A stretch of 7,852 nt of DNA, taken from Deferribacterales bacterium (GTDB lineage Bacteria > Chrysiogenota > Deferribacteres > Deferribacterales > JAISNW01). Below the pieces are notes generated by a model. It saw nothing but the letters and a program-made list of their open reading frames with translations, was not told where the DNA came from and made no database searches. This document shows, in pieces, positions 1 to 6,301 of this stretch. Position numbers and translations under genes: made by a program. Location of the stretch: positions 1-7,852 of the forward strand of contig BNUJ01000067.1 of NCBI GenBank assembly GCA_025997275.1. The letters are read 5' to 3'. How positions within the stretch are numbered: the stretch's first letter is position 1; each line of letters begins with the position of its first letter.

Positions 1-369
1 AGGAATTTGCAGGGAGAGTTTGCACTCCTGTCAGGTTGCAAGGTGAACGGATATGAGATACACATGGGAGAAACTAGCGAAGATAGCAGCATCGTGCGCT
101 TTTCAGACATTCAGGTAAATGGCAGAAACGTTATAGACGGTTCAGTATCGGGCAATATATTAGGCAGTTATTTGCACGGATTGTTTGATAGCGTGTATAT
201 TGTTGGACGGCTGATAGATATACTTGCAAAGCGTAAAGGTATTGATGTTTATAGCGAGGGGATGCAAGACACGAATACTTACAAGCAGAAACAGTATGAT
301 TTGTTGGCAAACCTTGTGCGGGACAATATTGATATGAATAGTTTATATTCCATTATAGGGGTAGCCTAG
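1..369 (+). CDS. cobQ: cobyric acid synthase, C-terminal fragment (5' end outside window)
   Basis: This is the last 122 codons of an open frame that enters from the left edge. CobQ/CbiP amidates the side-chain carboxylates of adenosyl-cobyrinic acid a,c-diamide with glutamine and ATP, giving cobyric acid in cytoplasmic cobalamin synthesis. The visible part is the end of the type-1 glutamine amidotransferase domain. It contains the CobQ signature NGYEIHMGET (residues 16-25 of the fragment) and GSYLHGLFD (55-63), whose His59 is the expected triad histidine. It also has the family-typical tail, YKQKQYDLLANLVRDNIDM, then a short end. The nucleophile cysteine and the N-terminal ATP-binding domain lie outside the window. 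The TTG at 7 is an internal codon, not a start. The stop codon lies 3 nt before scpB, so the two are probably cotranscribed. A related cobyrinate amidase (CobB/CbiA) is less likely because of the YEIHMG motif and the tail. Confidence 0.9.
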   Translation, partial: RNLQGEFALLSGCKVNGYEIHMGETSEDSSIVRFSDIQVNGRNVIDGSVSGNILGSYLHGLFDSVYIVGRLIDILAKRKGIDVYSEGMQDTNTYKQKQYDLLANLVRDNIDMNSLYSIIGVA

Positions 370-372
370 TCT

Positions 373-894
373 ATGGAACGGGATAAAAACAAAAAACTAT
401 TTATTTCGGCACTCTTTTTGGCGGGCAAATCACTAGAAGTGCAATTTTTTCAGAAATTCATCAATAGCCCTGAGATAGAGGCTGATTTGGCTACTTTTGC
501 AGACGAATTTAACGTTATGAATACAGGTCTTGAAATTCGTGCAGTGTCTGGAGGGTATCAATTAGTGAGTGCTCCTGATGTAAGCGATACGTTGTCTAAA
601 TATTTTGGAGCGCGTAGCGATGGACTGTCTCGCGGAGCACTAGAAACATTATCGGTTATCTCCTATAAACAGCGCAGCACGAAGGCAGAGGTTGATACTA
701 TACGAGGTGTTGACTGTTCCCATACTATGAGAGTTCTATTAGAAAAGGGCTTTATTGCGTCTGCTGGACGCAGGAACGTAGCTGGTAAGCCCCTTGAATA
801 CGTAACTACTAAATATTTCCTAGAATATTTTGGGCTGAAAAGTATCTCTGAGTTACCGACTTTCCGTGAGTGGCAGGAACTGCACAGCCAATGA
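373..894 (+). CDS. scpB: segregation and condensation protein B
   Basis: ScpB is the winged-helix kite subunit of the Smc-ScpAB condensin. It dimerises and binds the ScpA kleisin to help compact and segregate the chromosome. The 173-residue product is near the usual length of roughly 170-200. The N-terminal half (about 3-80) is a first winged-helix region starting LFISALFLAGKSL and including EIRAVSGGYQLVSAPDV. The second half carries the diagnostic ScpB block: LSRGALETLSVISYKQ (about 86-101), EVDTIRGVD (106-114), then LLEKGFIASAGRRNVAGKP and a closing TTKYFLEYFGLKSISELP. The ATG is 3 nt after the cobQ stop, with GGGG at 358-361 as a plausible ribosome site. The gene ends in an ATGA overlap with the next gene. 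The usual upstream partner scpA is absent here: cobQ occupies that position. No truncation is apparent. Confidence 0.95.
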   Translation: MERDKNKKLFISALFLAGKSLEVQFFQKFINSPEIEADLATFADEFNVMNTGLEIRAVSGGYQLVSAPDVSDTLSKYFGARSDGLSRGALETLSVISYKQRSTKAEVDTIRGVDCSHTMRVLLEKGFIASAGRRNVAGKPLEYVTTKYFLEYFGLKSISELPTFREWQELHSQ

Positions 895-1601
895 GTGAAC
901 TTATTAGACTTACTAAACGAATTGCACAGACGGGCAAATATTCACGCCACGAGGCTGACAAGTTGGTAGCAGTCGGCAAAGTATCGGTAAATGGTGTCAT
1001 AGCACTATCAGGAACGAAGGTTAGCGATGCTGGGACTGAAGAAATAGTCGTAAATGGCGTTCCGCTTCAAGGGGGTAACGATGATATTTATAAATTTCAC
1101 AAACCACGCAAGGTAATGTCAACATACAGCGACCCATCTGGTAGGCGCACATTGGCTGATTTTGAGGGATTGAGTAACTCTAGAATGGGCTATTCAGGCA
1201 GGCTTGACTACGATAGCGAAGGACTAATGCTGTTCACCAGCAACGGCGGATTGATATACAAGATGCAACATAGTGACTTTAACGTAGAAAAAGAGTATAT
1301 TGTAGATAGCGATAAGGAAATATCTGCTCAATGGCTACGCCGTTTGCGTGCGGGGATAGATATTGAGGGGGAACATTTTTTGCCGTGCAAGGTGGAGCGT
1401 GTGAGCAAATGTAAATATAACGTAGTGCTGATAGAGGGGAAAAAGCGTGAGATTCGCAGAATGTTCAAGGAAGCTGGGGCAAAAGTTATGCGACTTATTA
1501 GGGTAAGGATAGCTAGTGTGTTGCTCTGGAACATGCCAGAGGGTGCACTGATTAAACTATCTGAAATTGAGCGGGAGGAGCTAGTCAAATGTATAGGATA
1601 A
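891..1601 (+). CDS. rluB: 16S/23S rRNA pseudouridine synthase, RsuA/RluB family
   Basis: The product is a 236-residue enzyme that isomerises a specific uridine in rRNA to pseudouridine. An N-terminal S4 RNA-binding domain (about 4-50; RLTKRIAQTGKYSRHEADKL, then GKVSVNG) is followed by the RsuA-type catalytic domain. That domain has KPRKVMSTYSDPSGRRT (71-87) and the catalytic motif GRLDYDSEGLMLFTSNG (103-119), with Asp106 as nucleophile. The late motif EGKKREIRRMF (182-192) and RLIRVRIASVLL (201-212) complete the family pattern. I chose the ATG at 891 because it overlaps the scpB stop as ATGA and places the S4 domain at the N terminus. A GTG at 870 in the same frame would add only seven unconserved residues. 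The exact target (23S, RluB-like, or 16S, RsuA-like) cannot be settled from sequence alone. The scpB-rluB order, common in bacteria, favours RluB. The 3' end overlaps queD by 13 nt. Confidence 0.9.
   Translation: MSELIRLTKRIAQTGKYSRHEADKLVAVGKVSVNGVIALSGTKVSDAGTEEIVVNGVPLQGGNDDIYKFHKPRKVMSTYSDPSGRRTLADFEGLSNSRMGYSGRLDYDSEGLMLFTSNGGLIYKMQHSDFNVEKEYIVDSDKEISAQWLRRLRAGIDIEGEHFLPCKVERVSKCKYNVVLIEGKKREIRRMFKEAGAKVMRLIRVRIASVLLWNMPEGALIKLSEIEREELVKCIG
1573..1580 (+). promoter_or_regulatory. ribosome binding site of queD inside the rluB coding region
   Basis: GGGAGGAG is a strong purine-rich Shine-Dalgarno match placed 8 nt before the ATG at 1589. It lies within the last codons of the upstream gene. 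It supports that start even though it makes queD overlap rluB by 13 nt. Confidence 0.7.
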
Positions 1602-1954
1602 CCGTAACGAAAGATTTCTCATCAGCTCATAATTTGCGTGGCTATGAGGGCAACTGTGAAAATCTGCACGGACACAACTGGGTTATAAAGGCAGCGTTTG
1701 TAGGCGATAAGCTAAACGAGCTTGGCATGCTTGTTGACTTTAGGCTTGTAAAAGCGTGGCTAAAAGAGATATTGGACGCATTAGACCATCGCTATCTTAA
1801 TGAACTTGAGATGTTTAAGACAATGAATCCCACTAGCGAAAATATCGCAAAATATATATATGATGAGTTAACCAATCGCGCATCAGCTCTCGTAACGGTA
1901 GATAGTGTTGTAGTGTATGAAAACGCCGATGCATGTGCAGAATATAGAGGATAA
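1589..1954 (+). CDS. queD: 6-carboxy-5,6,7,8-tetrahydropterin synthase (QueD/PTPS family)
   Basis: QueD converts 7,8-dihydroneopterin triphosphate to 6-carboxytetrahydropterin, the second step towards the 7-deazaguanine of queuosine in tRNA. The 121-residue product matches the normal bacterial length. Zinc ligands are visible as His14 (DFSSAH), His27 and His29 in a CxxxHGH motif (Cys23-Glu-Asn-Leu-His-Gly-His), with Cys23 the catalytic cysteine. Further conserved blocks are LVDFR (48-52), the LDHRYLNE motif (65-72) containing the Asp/His pair, NPTSENIA (80-87) and the pterin-anchoring Glu111 in VYENA. The CxxxHGH form and absence of eukaryotic-type extensions favour QueD over 6-pyruvoyl-tetrahydropterin synthase. 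The other queuosine genes (queC, queE, queF) are not in the window. It sits in the middle of the operon, overlapping rluB and 6 nt before xseB. Confidence 0.92.
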   Translation: MYRITVTKDFSSAHNLRGYEGNCENLHGHNWVIKAAFVGDKLNELGMLVDFRLVKAWLKEILDALDHRYLNELEMFKTMNPTSENIAKYIYDELTNRASALVTVDSVVVYENADACAEYRG

Positions 1955-1958
1955 GAGG
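1947..1958 (+). promoter_or_regulatory. two GAGG ribosome-binding motifs before xseB
   Basis: GAGG occurs at 1947-1950, 10 nt before the xseB ATG, and again at 1955-1958, only 2 nt before it. The first has usable spacing and overlaps the last queD codons. The second is too close to work as a normal Shine-Dalgarno site. Confidence 0.45.
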
Positions 1959-1960
1959 TT

Positions 1961-2185
1961 ATGGCTAATAAAAAAATTAATTTTGAAGATAAGATGAAAC
2001 GGTTAGAGGAGATAGTAACCAACATGGAATCTGGCACTATATTGCTGGACGAAGTGGCGGTGCTATTCAAAGAAGGGGCAGTATTGTCTAAAGAGTGCAA
2101 AGCAGAATTAGACAAGCTGAACGCTGTAGTCAAAGAAGTGCAAGAGGGTAGCGAATGTAATGAATATGGGAACAGCAATGCTTGA
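1961..2185 (+). CDS. xseB: exodeoxyribonuclease VII small subunit
   Basis: XseB is the small helical subunit of exonuclease VII, which degrades single-stranded DNA from either end in repair and recombination. The 74-residue length is typical. The core INFEDKMKRLEEIVTNME (about 6-23) followed by LDEVAVLFKEGAVLSKECKA (29-48) is the recognisable two-helix signature, including the conserved LEEIV and the FKEG block. The C-terminal 12 residues are not conserved and overlap the next gene. The catalytic large subunit XseA is not in this window. The position directly before ispA and dxs is a frequent bacterial arrangement and supports the call. Confidence 0.92.
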   Translation: MANKKINFEDKMKRLEEIVTNMESGTILLDEVAVLFKEGAVLSKECKAELDKLNAVVKEVQEGSECNEYGNSNA

Positions 2186-3074
2186 GGACTATCTAAAAAC
2201 TGTTTCTGTGATAGTTGAGGACTGGTTTAGTAAGAATTTGACTAGCGATGATGCCCATGCGGACAAGCTGTATGAAGCTATGAAATATAGTCTGCTAGCG
2301 GGTGGTAAGAGATTGCGCCCAGCACTTCTGCTCGCTGGTTATAATATATTTGATAAATCTGAGCTAAATAGTGAGCACCCAGCGTTGTTTGCCGCTGCCG
2401 CTGTTGAGATGTTACATACGTATTCTCTGATACACGACGACCTGCCGGGTATGGATAGTGATGAGCTACGGCGCGGACGCCCTACAAACCATATAGTATA
2501 CGGTGAATGGGCGGCGATACTTGCGGGGGACGGTCTACTCACTGAAGCCTTTAACGTATTATTAACTGGTGAACTACCAGCAGACAGGCTCATAAAAGTT
2601 GCGATAGTTGTATCGTCAGCCTGCGGAGCACGTGGTATGGTGGCGGGGCAGTTTGTTGATATGCAGTCGCAAGGTGTTTTGATAGGCGAAGTTTCAATGG
2701 AAACGCTGAACTATATTCATATACGCAAGACTGCAATGTTTATCTCTGCAGCTATACAGGCGGGCGGGATACTGGCGGGGGCGGAGAATAGCGATATTGC
2801 CCGTCTAAAAGAATACGGCGATAAGCTCGGACTAGCCTTTCAGATAGCGGATGATATTCTGGATGTAACTTCCACCACCGAACAGCTAGGGAAACCTGCA
2901 GGGAGCGATGAAAAGTTGGACAAACTTACGTACCCTAAGATGTTTGGGTTAGATGTTTCAAAGAGCATTATGAATGATTTGCTGATTTCTGCTACGGAAC
3001 AGCTTGTTGATTACGGGGCACGTGCCGCAATATTACAGGAAGTAGTAGCGTTTGTGGGAGGTAGGAGGGTATGA
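2160..3074 (+). CDS. ispA: polyprenyl (farnesyl/geranylgeranyl) diphosphate synthase
   Basis: This short-chain trans-prenyltransferase condenses isopentenyl diphosphate onto allylic diphosphates to make C15-C20 precursors of quinones and undecaprenyl carriers. The 304-residue product has GGKRLRP (48-54) and the first Asp-rich motif DDLPGMDSDELRRGRPT (93-109). That motif has the two-residue insertion typical of type II bacterial FPP synthases. It also has GMVAGQFVDMQS (159-170), HIRKTAMFISAA (187-198) and the second Asp-rich motif FQIADDILDVTSTTEQLGKP (227-246), followed by KLTYP. Chain length (FPP or GGPP) cannot be fixed by eye. The start is uncertain. ATG 2160 has GAGGG 11 nt upstream and overlaps xseB by 26 nt. 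ATG 2166 and ATG 2178 are also in frame; 2178 has GGGA 6 nt upstream, an 8-nt overlap, and begins where family similarity seems to begin (MLEDYLK). The stop overlaps dxs as ATGA. Confidence 0.95.
   Translation: MNMGTAMLEDYLKTVSVIVEDWFSKNLTSDDAHADKLYEAMKYSLLAGGKRLRPALLLAGYNIFDKSELNSEHPALFAAAAVEMLHTYSLIHDDLPGMDSDELRRGRPTNHIVYGEWAAILAGDGLLTEAFNVLLTGELPADRLIKVAIVVSSACGARGMVAGQFVDMQSQGVLIGEVSMETLNYIHIRKTAMFISAAIQAGGILAGAENSDIARLKEYGDKLGLAFQIADDILDVTSTTEQLGKPAGSDEKLDKLTYPKMFGLDVSKSIMNDLLISATEQLVDYGARAAILQEVVAFVGGRRV
3056..3069 (+). promoter_or_regulatory. tandem Shine-Dalgarno motifs before dxs
   Basis: GGGAGG at 3056-3061 stands 9 nt before the dxs ATG, a near-ideal distance. A second motif, AGGAGGG at 3063-3069, ends 1 nt before the ATG and is too close for ordinary initiation. 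Both lie in the last ispA codons. They support the ATG at 3071 as the true start and suggest strong dxs translation. Confidence 0.65.
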
Positions 3075-4951
3075 TAGATAAAGTCCAATATCCTATGTTA
3101 GCCAGATTAGAGCAGCCTTTCCTAGATATTAAACAACTTGGTTATAGTGAGCTGACGGTTTTAGCTGGTGAAGTCAGAGAACTAATAATTGAAGTGGTAT
3201 CTAAAAACGGGGGACATATAGCACCCAGTCTCGGCGTGGTGGAGTTGACAATAGCACTATTGCGTGTGTTTAACCCTGATAATGACAGGATAATATGGGA
3301 CGTGGGACATCAAAGCTATCCTTATAAAATTTTAACAGACAGGCGGGATAGATTTCACACATTACGCCAATTTAATGGCATCAGCGGGTTTAGTAATGTA
3401 TCTGAAAGTCGCTATGATGCGTTCGGCACAGGACATGCCAGCACCTCTGTGTCAGCTGGGGTAGGGATGGTATGTGCAGATGAGATATTAAAAAATGCGC
3501 GTCATGTAATATCTGTAATAGGCGACGGCTCACTTACAGGTGGCATGGCATTTGAGGGGTTGAATGCACTCGGCTCTACCAACAAGCCGATGATAGTCAT
3601 ATTAAATGATAATGAGATGTCTATTGGCAAGAACGTAGGGGCTTTATCAGCAATGCTCTCACGCATACTAACAGGAGAATCCGTTTCTGCCGTGAGACGT
3701 AAGTTAAAGAACTTTATTGAGAATGCCCCGTTCGGCGACAGATTAAAACGGTTGGCAAAACGATTTGAAGAGAGTGTAGTGTCTCTATTTACACCGGGAA
3801 TATTGTTTGAAGAGTTAGGTTTGCGCTATGTTGGACCAATTGATGGACACAATGTTCGCGGTATTGAAGATGCTCTAAAAGTTGCACTAGACTATAAATG
3901 CCCTGTTTTGCTCCACATCACTACTATTAAAGGATATGGATTTGCCCCTGCGGAAGAGCATCCAGAAAACTTTCACAGCTCATCTTCGTTTGACAGAGCA
4001 ACGGGGCTTCAAGATAAAGGCGGTGTGGGGAGTAGCTGGACAGATAAATTCGGCGAAAAAATGTTAGAACTCGGCGAACGCGATAAACGAGTAATGGCTG
4101 TTACTGCGGCTATGACAGACGGCGTGGGGTTGACAAAATATGCAAAGGCTTTTCCTGATAGATTCTTTGACGTTGGCATTGCCGAAGAGCATGCAACTAC
4201 CTTTGCGGCAGGTTTAGCAATATCAGGCTTAAAGCCTTATGTTGCGATATATTCTACGTTTTTGCAGCGTGCTTTTGACCAAATCATACACGATGTAGCT
4301 CTTCAGAAACTACCCGTGCGCTTTTGCATAGATAGGGCAGGTTTGGTAGGAAATGATGGTGCTACACACCATGGAGCTTTTGACATTAGTTATCTGCGCA
4401 TTATTCCTAATATGAATATATGGCTACCGCGCGATACCGATGAGTTGTCAGAGATGTTAGAACTTTCACTGGACTGGCAGAATCTTCCGCTTGCTATCCG
4501 CTACCCACGCGGACGCGTTATACTTGACGATAGTATTCCAAAACAAAAATTAGCATTAGGAGAGCCTGAAGTCGTATTTGAGGGTAATGGCGATATAGTA
4601 ATAGTATCGGCAGGGCATATGTTCAGCGAGGCTAACAAGTTCTATAATAAACTAAAATCCTCTGGGATTAACCCGACGTTAGTGAACTTACGCTTTTTAT
4701 CCCCGTTAAATACTAATAGGTTAGTAGAATTAACCGGTAGCGCAAAACATGTATGGAGCTTTGAAGAGAATGTTCGTGCTGGCGGTGTAGGGGAGATGCT
4801 TACCTGTTTGTTAGCTACCAATAAATCAACTGCTCATGTCAATATAATGTCGTTGCCAAACAGCTTTGTTACACATGGCAATACTGATAAGCTACGCGAA
4901 AGCGTAGAGCTGACAGCTGATGCAGCATATAGATTGTTCTGTAGCCAATAA
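3071..4951 (+). CDS. dxs: 1-deoxy-D-xylulose-5-phosphate synthase
   Basis: DXS is the thiamine-diphosphate enzyme that joins pyruvate and glyceraldehyde 3-phosphate, the committed step of the MEP isoprenoid pathway and a source of precursor for thiamine and pyridoxal. The 626 residues match the family's usual length of about 620. Domain I has GGHIAPSLGVVELT (47-60, His49), WDVGHQSYPYKILTDR (76-91), YDAFGTGHAST (115-125) and the ThDP/Mg motif starting GDGSLTGGMAFEGLN (151-165), with NDNEMSIGKNVGALS (179-193). Domain II has VGIAEEHATTFAAGL (368-382), where Glu372 is the expected catalytic glutamate. DRAGLVGNDGATHHGAFD (421-438) follows, then a YPRG block. A transketolase C-terminal domain fills the remainder. 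No key residue is missing. It is the last gene of the operon, coupled to ispA by a 4-nt overlap, so both steps of isoprenoid synthesis are co-expressed. Confidence 0.98.
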   Translation: MIDKVQYPMLARLEQPFLDIKQLGYSELTVLAGEVRELIIEVVSKNGGHIAPSLGVVELTIALLRVFNPDNDRIIWDVGHQSYPYKILTDRRDRFHTLRQFNGISGFSNVSESRYDAFGTGHASTSVSAGVGMVCADEILKNARHVISVIGDGSLTGGMAFEGLNALGSTNKPMIVILNDNEMSIGKNVGALSAMLSRILTGESVSAVRRKLKNFIENAPFGDRLKRLAKRFEESVVSLFTPGILFEELGLRYVGPIDGHNVRGIEDALKVALDYKCPVLLHITTIKGYGFAPAEEHPENFHSSSSFDRATGLQDKGGVGSSWTDKFGEKMLELGERDKRVMAVTAAMTDGVGLTKYAKAFPDRFFDVGIAEEHATTFAAGLAISGLKPYVAIYSTFLQRAFDQIIHDVALQKLPVRFCIDRAGLVGNDGATHHGAFDISYLRIIPNMNIWLPRDTDELSEMLELSLDWQNLPLAIRYPRGRVILDDSIPKQKLALGEPEVVFEGNGDIVIVSAGHMFSEANKFYNKLKSSGINPTLVNLRFLSPLNTNRLVELTGSAKHVWSFEENVRAGGVGEMLTCLLATNKSTAHVNIMSLPNSFVTHGNTDKLRESVELTADAAYRLFCSQ

Positions 4952-4957
4952 CCTAGC

Positions 4958-6220
4958 TTATTTTGTTGTTTTTATCTTATCGCGCCACATCTTTGCGGTA
5001 GCGAGCACGTCGCTTTCGTTTATAGTGGTAAGCGTTTTATCTTTCATAAGCTGTCTGCCTGCTACGAACATATCTGTAATATTACCCTTGTTCGCGCTGT
5101 ATATGAGGTTAGATAGCGGATTATAGACTGGCTGCATATTAGATGAGTTATATGAAACTACTATAAAATCAGCCTGTTTGCCACTCTTAATAGTGCCGAT
5201 ATTATCTAAATGCAATGCTTCTGCGGCACTTCGGGTAGCAGAAACAAAAGCAGTTTCTGCGTTAAATGCTGTGGGGTCGTTCATAAAAGCCTTTTGCAAT
5301 AATGCTGCAGTCTGTATCTCAGCCAGCATATCTAGGTCGTTATTGCTAGATGCGCCGTCAGTAGCGATAGTTACGTTCGCCCCAGCATTCAATAGTTTTT
5401 GAATAGGGGCAAAGCCACTAGCTAGTTTCATGTTGCTATGGGGGCAATGAGCGATAGAGGCTTTTTTGCTACCTAAGAACGCAATTTCGTTATCGTCTAA
5501 ATGAACGCAGTGAGCAAATATAGAGTGGCAGTCAAATGCACCTACGCTATCCATAAGCTCAACAGGTCTTTTGCCATACTTTGATACCGTATCGCTTATC
5601 TCCCTAGCAGTTTCGGATAGGTGAGTGTGCATCAACGTATTATGTTTCTGACAAAACTTTACTGCAGCCTTATAAACATCAGGTGTAGCAGTGTATGGTG
5701 CGTGAGGGCAAATAGCTATATTTATCAACAAATTGTCTTGATATTTCTCAACTAATTCTTTAGATTTATTTAGATTGGCTTCTATATCTCCGAACATTGC
5801 GCAACCTACAACTCCGCGAAGTCCAATGCTGCTTAAGATATCTGCCTCAATATCAGAGTAGAAATACATATCATTTATACAAGAGACACCGCTATGGATT
5901 AGCTCGCAAACGGCAAGTTTCAACCCGTCTCTAATGAAATCTGCCGACAATAATCTTTTCTCTGCGGGCCAGATATGCTCATTAAGCCATATATCCAACG
6001 GTAAGTCGTCTGCATATCCGCGCAACAACGACATTGCGGCATGCGTATGTGTATTTATAAGGGCGGGGAATATGCCACTATTTTCAAATTTATGTTGCTT
6101 ATACTCATCGGGGCAGTTGTCAGCGTATCCCACAACTTGGGATTCATCTACTAATAGCCAAACGTTCATTAGTAGGGCACCATCATAGTATAGGTAGTCA
6201 GAATGATATGCATTTTTCAT
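4958..6220 (-). CDS. mtaD: 5-methylthioadenosine/S-adenosylhomocysteine deaminase-type amidohydrolase
   Basis: A 420-residue metal-dependent amidohydrolase, probably removing the 6-amino group of S-adenosylhomocysteine or methylthioadenosine in the cytoplasm to give the inosine analogue. A short beta-sandwich N terminus (about 1-50) leads into PALINTHTHAAMSLLRGYAD (52-71), with metal ligands His58 and His60. Further family motifs are CPHAPYTATP (171-180), MHTHLSET (197-204, His200 and Glu203), IFAHCVHLD (234-242, His237), HCPHSNMKLASG (258-269) and ATDGASSNN (286-294), with Asp288. GKQADFIVV (348-356) and a FVAGR block close the sandwich domain. From memory the whole protein resembles Thermotoga TM0936. 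Aminofutalosine deaminase of menaquinone synthesis is a related alternative that I cannot exclude. I chose the ATG at 6220. An upstream in-frame ATG at 6247 would place the putative -10 box inside the coding region and adds nine unconserved residues. No Shine-Dalgarno site precedes either start. The gene converges on dxs, with 6 nt between the stops. Confidence 0.87.
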   Translation of the reverse strand: MKNAYHSDYLYYDGALLMNVWLLVDESQVVGYADNCPDEYKQHKFENSGIFPALINTHTHAAMSLLRGYADDLPLDIWLNEHIWPAEKRLLSADFIRDGLKLAVCELIHSGVSCINDMYFYSDIEADILSSIGLRGVVGCAMFGDIEANLNKSKELVEKYQDNLLINIAICPHAPYTATPDVYKAAVKFCQKHNTLMHTHLSETAREISDTVSKYGKRPVELMDSVGAFDCHSIFAHCVHLDDNEIAFLGSKKASIAHCPHSNMKLASGFAPIQKLLNAGANVTIATDGASSNNDLDMLAEIQTAALLQKAFMNDPTAFNAETAFVSATRSAAEALHLDNIGTIKSGKQADFIVVSYNSSNMQPVYNPLSNLIYSANKGNITDMFVAGRQLMKDKTLTTINESDVLATAKMWRDKIKTTK

Positions 6221-6226
6221 ACGCAC

Positions 6227-6255
6227 ACTATAACATACAACAACCATACACGCAA
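6227..6255 (-). promoter_or_regulatory. putative sigma70-like promoter of the amidohydrolase gene
   Basis: Reading the reverse strand, TTGCGT (6255-6250) and TATAGT (6232-6227) are separated by 17 nt. The -10 hexamer matches the TATAAT consensus at five of six positions, and the -35 at three of six. The -10 ends 6 nt before the ATG at 6220, so transcription would start at or very near the start codon. The weak -35 lowers confidence. Confidence 0.5.
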
Positions 6256-6266
6256 GTAAAAACAGC

Positions 6267-6295
6267 TTGACATATACAGGTCATTTATAGATAAT
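6267..6295 (+). promoter_or_regulatory. sigma70-like promoter of the exported propeller gene
   Basis: A perfect -35 hexamer TTGACA (6267-6272) is followed after exactly 17 nt by GATAAT (6290-6295), five of six to consensus. The -10 ends 6 nt before the ATG at 6302, so the predicted transcript would begin at about the start codon itself. Its -35 lies 11 nt from the -35 of the divergent promoter, so the two polymerases would probably compete for the same short region. Confidence 0.7.
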
Positions 6296-6301
6296 TTTAA
6301 C

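Noticed and set aside
870..893. GTG at 870 as the start of the pseudouridine synthase
   Set aside because: It would add seven unconserved residues and lengthen the overlap with scpB. The ATG at 891 gives the usual ATGA junction and a normal S4 domain start.
1792..2178. 128-codon open frame on the reverse strand
   Set aside because: It is antisense to queD and xseB, both confidently identified, and its translation is Ser/Leu-rich with no family features.
4947..4975. Intrinsic terminator after dxs
   Set aside because: The stem is only five A/T pairs with a six-base loop, and the T-run is interrupted by G. It is too weak to list as a terminator.
6218..6247. ATG at 6247 as the start of the deaminase
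   Set aside because: The extra nine residues are not family-like, and the predicted -10 element would fall inside the coding region. Neither start has a Shine-Dalgarno site, so this is a preference rather than proof.
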